Assembly: GCF_036322625.1 (NCBI RefSeq)
Contig: NZ_AP027266.1
Location: 1,677,001 to 1,741,000, forward strand
Direction of reading: 5' to 3'
DNA length: 64,000 nt
Source of the DNA: Roseicyclus marinus
GTDB taxonomy: Bacteria; Pseudomonadota; Alphaproteobacteria; Rhodobacterales; Rhodobacteraceae
Both the position numbers and the translations under genes were made by a program. Every line of letters starts with the position of its first letter. The first letter of the stretch is position 1. A model generated the notes under the pieces. The model had not been told where the DNA came from. It was given only the letters and a program-made list of their open reading frames with translations, and ran no database searches. Below are positions 19,140 to 27,248 of this stretch, piece by piece.

Positions 19140-19988
19140 TCAACCTCCGACGAAAAGCCGGCGCAGGTGGCAATCGGCAAACGCGGCAGGCCTGCCGAAA
19201 TGGAGGCCGCAGTGGCTGCCGATCGAGCGGATCAGCGCCCCGATTTCGTCAGGCGTCGGCGCATCCCGCAGCAGCGGAACAAGACGGGCCGCCTGCGCCG
19301 CGCGGTATTCCGCATCCAGACCGATCACCCCCCGCGCGATCAGATCCTGTTCGGACAGGCGCCGGACATGGGTGGTGTCGATGCCCTGCATCAGCGCCAC
19401 GAGGCCCGCATCGACGCCCATCCGCCCGAGATAGGCCACGGCGTCACGCTCGAACCTGCCCATGAGGTCGCGCAGCGTGTCGGCGGGGATCGGGGCGGAC
19501 CCATCCTGAGACATGGGCGCGCCGGAGGACCGCGTCACCTGAGCGCGGTGAATGCCGACGGAAAAGGCCGGTGCACTGCGAAAGACGCCCGAGGCCAGCA
19601 CGAAGAGACAGGCGCTGTCGCAACTGCTGGTCACGAAGACATGGGCATCGAGCGCGCGCAGGCGGGTGCCGATCTGCATGGCGGCATAGGCATCCCCCCC
19701 GGAGGAGCCGAGCAATGCGATCAGGACGGGCCGCTGCTCGAGCAGGGCGAAGCGATCGGCGAAGGCGTCGATGTCTTGCGCCAAGGCCGGCGAGATCGCG
19801 GCATCGAAGCGCAGGACCCATGCGGCGGCCGATGTTTCGGAGAGCGTGAAGCCCGTTTGCGCGGCCCTGTCCTGCGCCCGCGCAAGGCCCGTGGATGCCC
19901 ACAGGACGCAGAGCGCGCAGCCGAGCGAGACAAGCCCGCCCGAGGCGCAAAAGAGCTGCTTGATCGCCCGGAGCGCCAGCTTGCCCAT
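19140..19988 (-). CDS. periplasmic ClpP/SDH-fold serine-protease-like protein
   Basis: 282 residues. A hydrophobic N-terminal segment (LVSLGCALCVLWASTGLARA, about 19-38) acts as a signal peptide or anchor. The rest resembles the ClpP/crotonase fold: ALLGSSGGDAYAAMQIGTRL supplies the oxyanion-type Gly-Gly (about 97-98), a Ser125 nucleophile candidate in SSCDSACLFVLASG, and His147 in FSVGIHRAQ. Asp residues further on could complete a triad. Similar proteins are often labelled ClpP-like or hypothetical periplasmic. Its start is only 9 nt after the HlyD-type adaptor stop, so it looks like the fourth gene of the type I secretion operon. A role in processing or releasing the exported adhesin is an inference. 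Confidence 0.75.
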   Translation of the reverse strand: MGKLALRAIKQLFCASGGLVSLGCALCVLWASTGLARAQDRAAQTGFTLSETSAAAWVLRFDAAISPALAQDIDAFADRFALLEQRPVLIALLGSSGGDAYAAMQIGTRLRALDAHVFVTSSCDSACLFVLASGVFRSAPAFSVGIHRAQVTRSSGAPMSQDGSAPIPADTLRDLMGRFERDAVAYLGRMGVDAGLVALMQGIDTTHVRRLSEQDLIARGVIGLDAEYRAAQAARLVPLLRDAPTPDEIGALIRSIGSHCGLHFGRPAAFADCHLRRLFVGG

Positions 19989-19997
19989 GCCCTGCCC

Positions 19998-21182
19998 CTA
20001 TCTTTCGCCGAGACCTTCGCGGAAGGCGACCACGAGAGGCCGCATGAGATATTCCAGAACCGTCTGGCTATCGAGCACGATATCGGCCTGCACGGTCATG
20101 CCGGGCCGGATCACCTTTTCGGAATCCGAGGGCATCGTATCACCCTCAAGACCGACGACGACCCGGAAATACGGAAGGCCCTGTTCGTCGACAGAACTGA
20201 AGGGCGACACCAGGGCCACCTGGCCCGGGATGGTGCCGTAGCGCATGAAGTCATAGGTGCCAATCTTCACGTTGACCGGCTGGCCAACCCGGATGAACCC
20301 GATATCGGTGGGCGAGACGCGCAACTCGGCCTCCATCCGGTCGTCGACGGGCACGATGTTCATCACGGTCTCACCCGGCGGCACCACGCCACCGATGGTT
20401 CTGTAATTCAATTCCTGAACGATCCCGTTGACCGGGGACACCAGGACCGTGCGGGTGAGACGATCCTCGAGCTCGGAGAGTTGTTCCTGGATCTCGGAAA
20501 TTTCGGCGGATGCCTCGTTCAGCTCGTCGAGCGTGCCACGGGTGAAGTTCAGCAATTCGAGCTGCGCATCCCGGAACGCGCGCTCGGCATCGAGAACCTG
20601 CACACGGGCCACGAGTTGATCGCTCGCCAGATCGCTCTGGATGGCGAAAATGCCGCTCAGCGTCTCTACCTGACTTTCGAGCTCGCTGCGCTGGTCCCGC
20701 GCGACGGCCAGCAGGAGCATTTCCTCGGCGATCAGTTCCTCGTGGCCGGGCGGGACGGAGGAAAAATCCGGCTCGCGGTCGAACGCCAGCGCGCGCAGCC
20801 GTTCGGTGCGGACATAGAGCGACCAGTAGCGGGCCAGAAAGGCCTGGTATTCGGACAGGACCCGCACGTTGTTGAATTCGATCAGGGCTTGGCCCTCGGT
20901 CACCAGATCCCCGTCAGCCACATGGATCGCGGAGAGCCTGCCACCGTCGATATGCTGCAGCACCTGGACGGAGCCCGCGGGCAGGACTTCGCCGGAGGAC
21001 ACGGCGACAACCTCGAGCCGGGCGAAATAGGCCCAGACGAAGAAGACGATGATGGTCACAAGGCCCAGCCACATGACACCGCGCGCAAAGCGAGAGCCCT
21101 TGCCCTCCTCCAGCTCGATGGCCTTGGAGATGTGCACCGACATCTTGTTGCCGAGCCGGGTGTTTTGCGTGTTGCGCTGCAT
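19998..21182 (-). CDS. HlyD-family type I secretion membrane fusion protein
   Basis: 394 residues from the ATG at 21182; a GTG at 21191 would add three residues and overlap the exporter stop. One inner-membrane helix (GVMWLGLVTIIVFFVWAYFA) is followed by the lipoyl-like half-motif VLPAGSVQVLQHIDGGRLSA, a long coiled-coil hairpin (about 105-260) and the second half SPVNGIVQELNYRTIGGVVP, then a beta-barrel with VIRPGMTVQADIVL. The ending VLEYLMRPL is typical of HlyD/PrtE proteins. It bridges the ABC exporter and the outer-membrane channel in the periplasm. It directly follows the exporter gene (about 1 nt apart) and precedes the ClpP-like gene by 9 nt. Confidence 0.93.
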   Translation of the reverse strand: MQRNTQNTRLGNKMSVHISKAIELEEGKGSRFARGVMWLGLVTIIVFFVWAYFARLEVVAVSSGEVLPAGSVQVLQHIDGGRLSAIHVADGDLVTEGQALIEFNNVRVLSEYQAFLARYWSLYVRTERLRALAFDREPDFSSVPPGHEELIAEEMLLLAVARDQRSELESQVETLSGIFAIQSDLASDQLVARVQVLDAERAFRDAQLELLNFTRGTLDELNEASAEISEIQEQLSELEDRLTRTVLVSPVNGIVQELNYRTIGGVVPPGETVMNIVPVDDRMEAELRVSPTDIGFIRVGQPVNVKIGTYDFMRYGTIPGQVALVSPFSSVDEQGLPYFRVVVGLEGDTMPSDSEKVIRPGMTVQADIVLDSQTVLEYLMRPLVVAFREGLGER

Positions 21183-21183
21183 G

Positions 21184-24100
21184 TCAGGCACTGTTGCTCA
21201 TGGATGCGGCCGGGTCGCGGAAAATCTCGCGCGGTGGCGCGAAGGCACGCACATAGCCCTTGTCGAGCAGGAGAACCTTGTCGGCGCGTCGAAGCTCGCT
21301 GATCCGGTGGGAACTGAAAATGATCGTCTTCTTGCCCCGCATCGTGTCGAGAACCTTGAGAAACAGCTGCTCGTTTTCCGGCGACAGGCCGCGGGTCGGT
21401 TCATCCAGCAAGAGCAGCGGACCCTCGCTGAGATAGGCCCGCGCAAGCGATATCTGCGATACGAGGCTGAAAGGCAATTCATTGCGACCATCCCCGAGCC
21501 GGTGGTCGAGCCCCTGCGACAGCGCCCGGATACCCTCGGCGGCCCCCGACATTTCCAGCGCGCTCCAGATCTGGTCCATGGAGGCGTCGGGGCGCGAGAA
21601 CATCACGTTCTGCAGGATCGTCGCGCGAAACATCTGGGCCTGCGCGGGCGCATAGCCGATCGAACGGCGGATCTTGAACGGGTCGATCTGTCGGCTGTCG
21701 ATGGCGTCGAACATGATGGAGCCCGCCTGCGGGCGGTACATGCCGAGGATCAGCGACATCAGGGTTGATTTGCCCGCGCCATTCGCCCCCCCGACCGCGA
21801 GGATCTGCCCCGGTTCGAGCTTGAAATCGACGCTGAGCAGGGAGGGATCGGCCTGCGGCGAATAGCGGAAGGAGACCTTGGAAAACTCCACGCCACCTTT
21901 CAGGGCGATGCTGGATGCATAGTTGAAGGCCATGGGGCGTTCCGGGCGCACCTGCATGAGCGAGTTGATCTGGCGCTTGGCGGCATTGAGCCCTTCGACC
22001 CTCGTGAGGTTGGAAAACACCATCTGCGCGGGGTTCAGAACCCGCCACATGAGCGTCATGGATACGATCAGCACGACCGGAGATGCGGTCCCGGCCCAGA
22101 CCGACGGGATGGAGATCGCCACGATGGCAAGACCCGCCGTGGTCATGATAAGGTGACCGATCGAGTAATTGACGGCAGCCAGCGATGCCGCCTTGGACGA
22201 GGCATCGACCGCATGGGCGGAAATGCCCCTCATGCGCTCCAGCCAGATGCTCGCGCCGCCGATCTCGCGGATCGAGCGCAGCTTGAAGATCGTCTCGATG
22301 AGGAATTCGTTGCGGGCGGCGGAGGCGCTGGCAGCAAGGCTCACCGCATCGGAGACCCTTGGCAGCATGAATTTGTAGGTCACGACGTAAAGCGTCACGG
22401 CCCCCGCAAAGACCAGCGCCGCCAGCGGGTTGATCACGAAGAGGGCGGCCGCCACCACAAGTGTCGAGGGCAGATCCACGAAAAGCGATCCGATCGGGCT
22501 GTGAAAGACATCGCGCAGCCCCTCGAACCCGCGCAGCCGCGCGTATTGCGACCCGATCGAGGCACGTTCGGTATAGGCCGATGGCATCGCCAGGACGCGC
22601 GACAGGATCGACGTGCTCATCAGGTAGTCGACGCGACCGGAAATGAAGGCGAGGATCGACGCCTTTTGCCGAAGGGCGAAGAAGCCGATGAGGACCGTCA
22701 GCACAACGCCGATGTAGAGTTCGGCGAGAAAGATCAACGATCCCGAAGGAATGACGCTGCCATAGACCAGAATGAGAAAGAGCGGGCTGGCCAGCGTCAG
22801 CCCGGCATGCAGGGTGCCGATGAAGAACAGGCTGGGGATCAGCGAGGAGAAGCGCCGGAAGATCGACACGACCCAGTCCTGCACCTCGGCATCAGCCGTG
22901 GATTTGGAATGATACCGGTAGATGGTGCCCAGCCGCGCGGATTGGGGAAGATCGGCGATGTCGCAGTCCCTGGTCCCGTCATGGGCGCTGCAGCTGCCGT
23001 CACGGTTCTCGACCACAAGGGCGGGCCGATCCGGGGGAACGAAAAGACAGGGCAAGAGACGTGGATCGAGCCGGTCGATGCGCGCCCGGCGCTCTTCGAT
23101 GCGAAAGCCGAGACGCGCCATGGAATTGTTGAGATCGTCGAAGGTCAGCTCGTCCTCGAAATAGGGCAGCGCCTCGAACACGTCGCGGACCGATCCGTTG
23201 AAATCGACCGCTTCGAGCAGGGCCGGAAAACAAGCCGACACCTGGTTCTGGGTCTTGAAGACCTGTTTCAGGACGTTGGGCAGATGCTGGCGCATCGCCG
23301 CAGGGCCCGACAGGGTCGGAACGAGATCCGCTTCGGCCGCCAGCACCTCTGCCCCGCGCCGCAAGGGAAGTCTGCTGAAGGCGCCATCCTTGTAGGAAAA
23401 ATCCTCTGCATATTGCAGCCGCCCGCCGTCCACGACGCAGATCCTGTCGGCCAGATCGCTGTAATCGGCCTTGTCGGAAACGAGGATGATCGTGACCTTG
23501 CCCTTCATCGAGGCGAGGAAGTTGCGGAACTTGCGTTCCTGGGCCACGTCGAAATCCACCGTGGCATTGTCGATCAGGACGATGTCGAGACCGCTGGCAA
23601 AGGCCCGCACGGCCATGATGTGCTTTGACCAGCCCGCGGGCAGGATTTCCACGACCTTGTCGCCCACACCGGTATTCAGACCATAAGGCAAGCGCGAGAT
23701 GATCTCGTCGGCGCCCATGCGGCGCGACAGATCGCGCACCGCATCGACATCAACGCTTTCGAAAAGGGAGACGTTGTCGAGGAGCGTTCCGTCGAAAAAT
23801 TCGCTGGTCGCCGAAAGATAACCCAGACGCGGCGGCGACTTGAGGTCGGTCCAGGCGGACCCGGCCGGACATTCGAAGCGCACCTCGCCCTTTGTCGGCT
23901 CGATGAAACCCGCGATCAATTCGAGAACCGTGGAGCGCCCCGAGCCGCTTGGTCCGGTCAACACGACGAATTCCCCGGCATTGAACACGAAATTGCACGC
24001 AGACAGGATTTCGCGATCTGTCGATTTGAAGGTCGCGGTGACATCCCGGAACACCACGCGGGGCAAGGCGGCAGGTGCTGCGGGATCGGATTGGCCTTCC

Positions 24101-25107
24101 CCCTGCCCCGGCATCCCGGGACGTGGCTGGGCCTGCTCCATGATTTCTTCGGCCAGCCTGTCGCTGAGCGCCGTATCTTGCAACTGACGCACGAAGAGGC
24201 TGCCAAAGCGCTGCACGGGTGCCGCACAGCGCAGGGTCAACAAGATGATCGCCGCCAATTCGCCGTTGGTGATCTGCCCTTCGATCGACAGATAGGCCCC
24301 GAGCGAGATCGCCGTGGCCGACAGGAGCGCCGAGAATGTCGTCCCGATGATCGAGGTTCCTTCGATCAACCGCGTCATCTTGGCGTGGTATTCGGCCGAG
24401 GCCCGCGCCAGACGTTCGTAGCGGCGCATGATGGTGGCTTCCATCGCGAGCGATTTCAGCGTGTGCGCATTCTTGAAGGTTTCCGTGAGGAAATTCGTCC
24501 GGCGCGCCTCGAGTTCCTTGTGGTCATGCGACAGTCTCGAAAAGGACCGCAGGAACACGAGAGAGGCCACCGCGAAACAGACGTAGCCGACGATGATGCT
24601 GGCACCGATGACCGGGCTGATGGCGGCGGCGACGGCGATGTAGATCAAGACGAAAGGCAGATCGAGGATCTGCTGGAAATTCTGGCCCGCATAATAGGAT
24701 TTGAGGTTCGAGATCGATCGGAAGCTTTCCATCAGCCGTCCGGGACCGGCCCATTCGGTTTCATTCAAGGGCCGCGCAAGGTTGCGTGCCATCAGTTTCA
24801 GCGTCGCGCCATGTTCGAATTTCGCGGACAGCTGGTTGGAGATCTCGGCGCGACAATATCTGAGATATGCCTCGAAGCAGAGCGCGATGAAAACGCCGAC
24901 CGCCATGACGAACAGCGTGTCGGTGGACCGGAATGGCAAGATCCGGTCATAGACCTGCAGCATGAAGAGTGGAAAGGCGAGGCCGAGAATGTTGATCACG
25001 AGCGAGCCGGCAATGATTGCCCCACGCCCCGGAAGGGCCGCATCGCCCATTCCGGGCGCTGCGTCGACACGCGGAAACAACCTCAGTTTTCGAAAACGCT
25101 TTGCCAT
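21184..25107 (-). CDS. fused double-module type I secretion ABC exporter (TMD-NBD-linker-TMD-NBD)
   Basis: 1307 residues, twice the usual T1SS ABC size. Order: TMD1 (~25-310), NBD1 (~350-590), a linker (~600-740), TMD2 (~750-1035), NBD2 (~1070-1300). NBD1 is degenerate: its Walker A is GPSGSGRST with Arg391 in place of Lys, the Walker B end reads LIDNATVD with Asn514 in place of the catalytic Glu, the ABC signature is LPAGWSKHIM, the Q-loop Gln is missing (GYLSATSEFFDGT) and the H-loop reads LVSDKAD without His. NBD2 keeps GANGAGKST (Lys1113), LLLLDEPT (Glu1236) and SSHR (His1267), but its signature is LPFSLVSQISLAR, not LSGGQ. The linker (FDDLNNSMARLGFRIEERRA, LLPCLFVPPDRPALVVENRD) resembles a C39-like, non-proteolytic domain. 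The partners downstream are HlyD-type; the TolC-type gene is upstream. The giant adhesin is the likely cargo. Confidence 0.9.
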   Translation of the reverse strand: MAKRFRKLRLFPRVDAAPGMGDAALPGRGAIIAGSLVINILGLAFPLFMLQVYDRILPFRSTDTLFVMAVGVFIALCFEAYLRYCRAEISNQLSAKFEHGATLKLMARNLARPLNETEWAGPGRLMESFRSISNLKSYYAGQNFQQILDLPFVLIYIAVAAAISPVIGASIIVGYVCFAVASLVFLRSFSRLSHDHKELEARRTNFLTETFKNAHTLKSLAMEATIMRRYERLARASAEYHAKMTRLIEGTSIIGTTFSALLSATAISLGAYLSIEGQITNGELAAIILLTLRCAAPVQRFGSLFVRQLQDTALSDRLAEEIMEQAQPRPGMPGQGEGQSDPAAPAALPRVVFRDVTATFKSTDREILSACNFVFNAGEFVVLTGPSGSGRSTVLELIAGFIEPTKGEVRFECPAGSAWTDLKSPPRLGYLSATSEFFDGTLLDNVSLFESVDVDAVRDLSRRMGADEIISRLPYGLNTGVGDKVVEILPAGWSKHIMAVRAFASGLDIVLIDNATVDFDVAQERKFRNFLASMKGKVTIILVSDKADYSDLADRICVVDGGRLQYAEDFSYKDGAFSRLPLRRGAEVLAAEADLVPTLSGPAAMRQHLPNVLKQVFKTQNQVSACFPALLEAVDFNGSVRDVFEALPYFEDELTFDDLNNSMARLGFRIEERRARIDRLDPRLLPCLFVPPDRPALVVENRDGSCSAHDGTRDCDIADLPQSARLGTIYRYHSKSTADAEVQDWVVSIFRRFSSLIPSLFFIGTLHAGLTLASPLFLILVYGSVIPSGSLIFLAELYIGVVLTVLIGFFALRQKASILAFISGRVDYLMSTSILSRVLAMPSAYTERASIGSQYARLRGFEGLRDVFHSPIGSLFVDLPSTLVVAAALFVINPLAALVFAGAVTLYVVTYKFMLPRVSDAVSLAASASAARNEFLIETIFKLRSIREIGGASIWLERMRGISAHAVDASSKAASLAAVNYSIGHLIMTTAGLAIVAISIPSVWAGTASPVVLIVSMTLMWRVLNPAQMVFSNLTRVEGLNAAKRQINSLMQVRPERPMAFNYASSIALKGGVEFSKVSFRYSPQADPSLLSVDFKLEPGQILAVGGANGAGKSTLMSLILGMYRPQAGSIMFDAIDSRQIDPFKIRRSIGYAPAQAQMFRATILQNVMFSRPDASMDQIWSALEMSGAAEGIRALSQGLDHRLGDGRNELPFSLVSQISLARAYLSEGPLLLLDEPTRGLSPENEQLFLKVLDTMRGKKTIIFSSHRISELRRADKVLLLDKGYVRAFAPPREIFRDPAASMSNSA

Positions 25108-25119
25108 TTCTACGCTTTG

Positions 25120-26595
25120 CTAAAGTTCACCTTGCGCATTCGAAGACGGATCTTCAACACAATCCTCGGGCGGGGCGGCCGCCAATGTGCCGCCAAGCGC
25201 CTTTACCAAATCCACAGAGGCTTGTAGTTGACCGAGCCGCGCAACGATTTCGCGGTCCTGCGTTTGCAGAACCGTGCGCTGAATTTCCAATAACTGAAAA
25301 TAGTCGAGACCGCCGCGTTCGACGGAAGAAACGCTCAAATCCAGCATTTGCTGGGCAAGATCGCTGGCATCGCGCAGCGCCAGGTATTGGCGTGTCGTCA
25401 AATCCACGCCGGTCAAGGCATCCTCGACCTCGCGCAGGGCCGTGACGACCGTATTGGCGTAATCGGCCAACAATTCCCGGTTGCGGCCGGTCGCCAGTTC
25501 GACTTCGGCCTCCCTGCGGCCGCCGTCGAAAACGGTCTGGATCAGCGTGGCCGAGGAATTCACGAAGATGCTGCGCGGCGACAGGATATCGGCCAGTTCG
25601 AGGCTGCCAAGCCCTGTGGACCCGGTCAACGAGATCGAGGGGAACAGATTTGCCCGTGCCGCGCTCAGGTCGAGCTGGGCGCTGACCAAATTCGCCTCGG
25701 CCCGCCGGATGTCGGGGCGGCGGCACAAGAGGTCCGATGGCAGCCCCGGATCGACGGAGGGCAGCGCGATTTCCGTCAACGACATCGCATCGACACTGAC
25801 CGCCGAGGGTGGAAGACCCAGCAGGGTCGCAAGCCGGTTGGTCACCTGTTCGCGCTGCAAGATCAGGGCGTTGACCTCGGCGCTGGTGTTGTTCTGGAGG
25901 ATCCGTTGCTGGATCACGTCGACAAGCGTCGCATTCCCCCGGTCCAGCCGGACCTGGAGACCCTGGGTGATCGCCGTGATCGCCGCGAGATTGCGCTCGG
26001 CGACCGCCACGCGTTCGTTCAGGGCCACCACTTCGAAATAGGTGCGGGCGACTTCGCTGACGAGGCTGACGACAAGCGCCTCGCGGGCGAATTCGCTGGC
26101 GAGCGCCCGGTTGTAGGCGGCGCGCGTGGCGAAGGTGTCGCGCCCGAGGAGATTGACCTCGTAATTGACGGTGAGACCGGCCTGCCAGACCTGGCGCGGG
26201 CGCTGCGATCCGCCGTCGATCGCCGTGCCGATACCGCCGCCGGGCATGTCGATCCCGAGACTTGGCGACAAATCCACCGTCGGCAAGCGCTGCGAATTGT
26301 CGATCAGGACCTGTGTGCGGGCCTGCTGAAGCCGCGCCAAAGCACTTTGAAGGTCATAATTTCCCTCGAGCGCGGTATGGACGACGCTGTTGAGCTCACG
26401 GCTCGAGAAGGTGTGCCACCAGAAATACTCGACGCCCCCCCCAGGGTCCGTGGCGGTAGCGGCAAAACGCTCTGGAAACCAGCTCGCGATTTCGTTTCGG
26501 CCATTGTCGATATCCTGCAGATCACCCACAGGTGAGCAGGCCGCCAAAATCAATGCGAGCGACAAGCCTCGGACCATGCAATCCACCAACCTCAT
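25120..26595 (-). CDS. TolC/NodT-type outer-membrane factor lipoprotein
   Basis: 491 residues. A lipoprotein signal ends in LALILAAC with Cys20 as the lipid-modified residue. Two outer-membrane-efflux repeats follow, with the helical motifs LQSALARLQQARTQVLIDNS, LRREVEDAL-like VVTALREVEDALTGVD and the NodT-subfamily stretches LPSDLLCRRPDIRRAEANL and ARANLFPSISLTGSTGLGSL. This kind of protein forms trimeric periplasm-spanning channels; NodT types usually serve RND pumps, but here the gene leads a type I secretion operon, 12 nt before the ABC exporter gene. The ATG at 26595 follows an AT-rich upstream region. Confidence 0.92.
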   Translation of the reverse strand: MRLVDCMVRGLSLALILAACSPVGDLQDIDNGRNEIASWFPERFAATATDPGGGVEYFWWHTFSSRELNSVVHTALEGNYDLQSALARLQQARTQVLIDNSQRLPTVDLSPSLGIDMPGGGIGTAIDGGSQRPRQVWQAGLTVNYEVNLLGRDTFATRAAYNRALASEFAREALVVSLVSEVARTYFEVVALNERVAVAERNLAAITAITQGLQVRLDRGNATLVDVIQQRILQNNTSAEVNALILQREQVTNRLATLLGLPPSAVSVDAMSLTEIALPSVDPGLPSDLLCRRPDIRRAEANLVSAQLDLSAARANLFPSISLTGSTGLGSLELADILSPRSIFVNSSATLIQTVFDGGRREAEVELATGRNRELLADYANTVVTALREVEDALTGVDLTTRQYLALRDASDLAQQMLDLSVSSVERGGLDYFQLLEIQRTVLQTQDREIVARLGQLQASVDLVKALGGTLAAAPPEDCVEDPSSNAQGEL

Positions 26596-27248
26596 GCGTC
26601 GTCTTTTTATTCAGTTCCAGACAGGTTGCAGATCGCTGACACCACACGGATAAAACCCAAACTTTACTTTGTGCGAACTAATCCTTGGCTGGTTATTATT
26701 ATCTTTAGTTTTCTTTTGATCTTTTGTTTGTATTTTCTGCTCGGTAAGTCGGTCTCTTGGCGATGGAGCGCTCGAAGAAATGCATAACTCTCAAGCAATT
26801 CACTCCAGCCACGTTTCGCACCATAGCAAAGTTGCGGCGAATTAGAAATTTTTCGAGTTTCAGTAACTTGGGCTTGTGCCAATTTTAACACGACAGGCTG
26901 CGGCACGTGTTCGCGGCGTTGACTCCGGGCGCGTCCACCGCCCTGCGCAAGACCATAATGTGGCGAATCCCCCAACAAATACGGGACTATGTCCATCGCC
27001 GCGAATGACCCATTTACGGGAAGAATGTGGGACTGCCCTGCCCTGTCATCCTGATTGAGCCGGACGCAGTCGGAATGATCCAAAGATCGGGATCGCGCAG
27101 CACGTCAAGGTTGGCGCGCGCCATGCCTGACAGGGTGAAGATAACGCGGTGCCGCGCGCTCCCCACAAGCACGGGGAGCGCACAGCAATCGCAACAGCGG
27201 GACCACGGCCGGATCACGGAAAGGCGGCGCGGACAGTCTTGCCCGCGC
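26596..27248 (-). promoter_or_regulatory. AT-rich intergenic region upstream of the secretion operon
   Basis: 653 nt between the end of the giant adhesin gene and the TolC-type gene. The part at about 26640-26880 is strikingly AT-rich (for instance GGTTATTATTATCTTTAG near 26690) in an otherwise GC-rich window and should contain the operon promoter. AT-rich promoter DNA of this kind is often bound by silencers such as MucR/Ros or H-NS-like proteins, which I infer only. Short ORFs in it (up to 139 codons) match nothing I recognise. Confidence 0.5.
27156..27181 (-). terminator. hairpin after the giant adhesin gene
   Basis: A perfect 9-bp stem GCGCTCCCC / GGGGAGCGC with an 8-nt loop, about 70 nt downstream of the adhesin stop. 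No U-run follows on the minus strand, so termination efficiency is uncertain; it could also stabilise the 3' end of the very long mRNA. Confidence 0.5.

Noticed and set aside
26664-27217. Short ORFs between the adhesin and the TolC-type gene (139 and 67 codons minus, 201 codons plus)
   Set aside because: No recognisable family, no ribosome-binding site, conflicting strands, and the plus one runs into the adhesin end. Best treated as intergenic.
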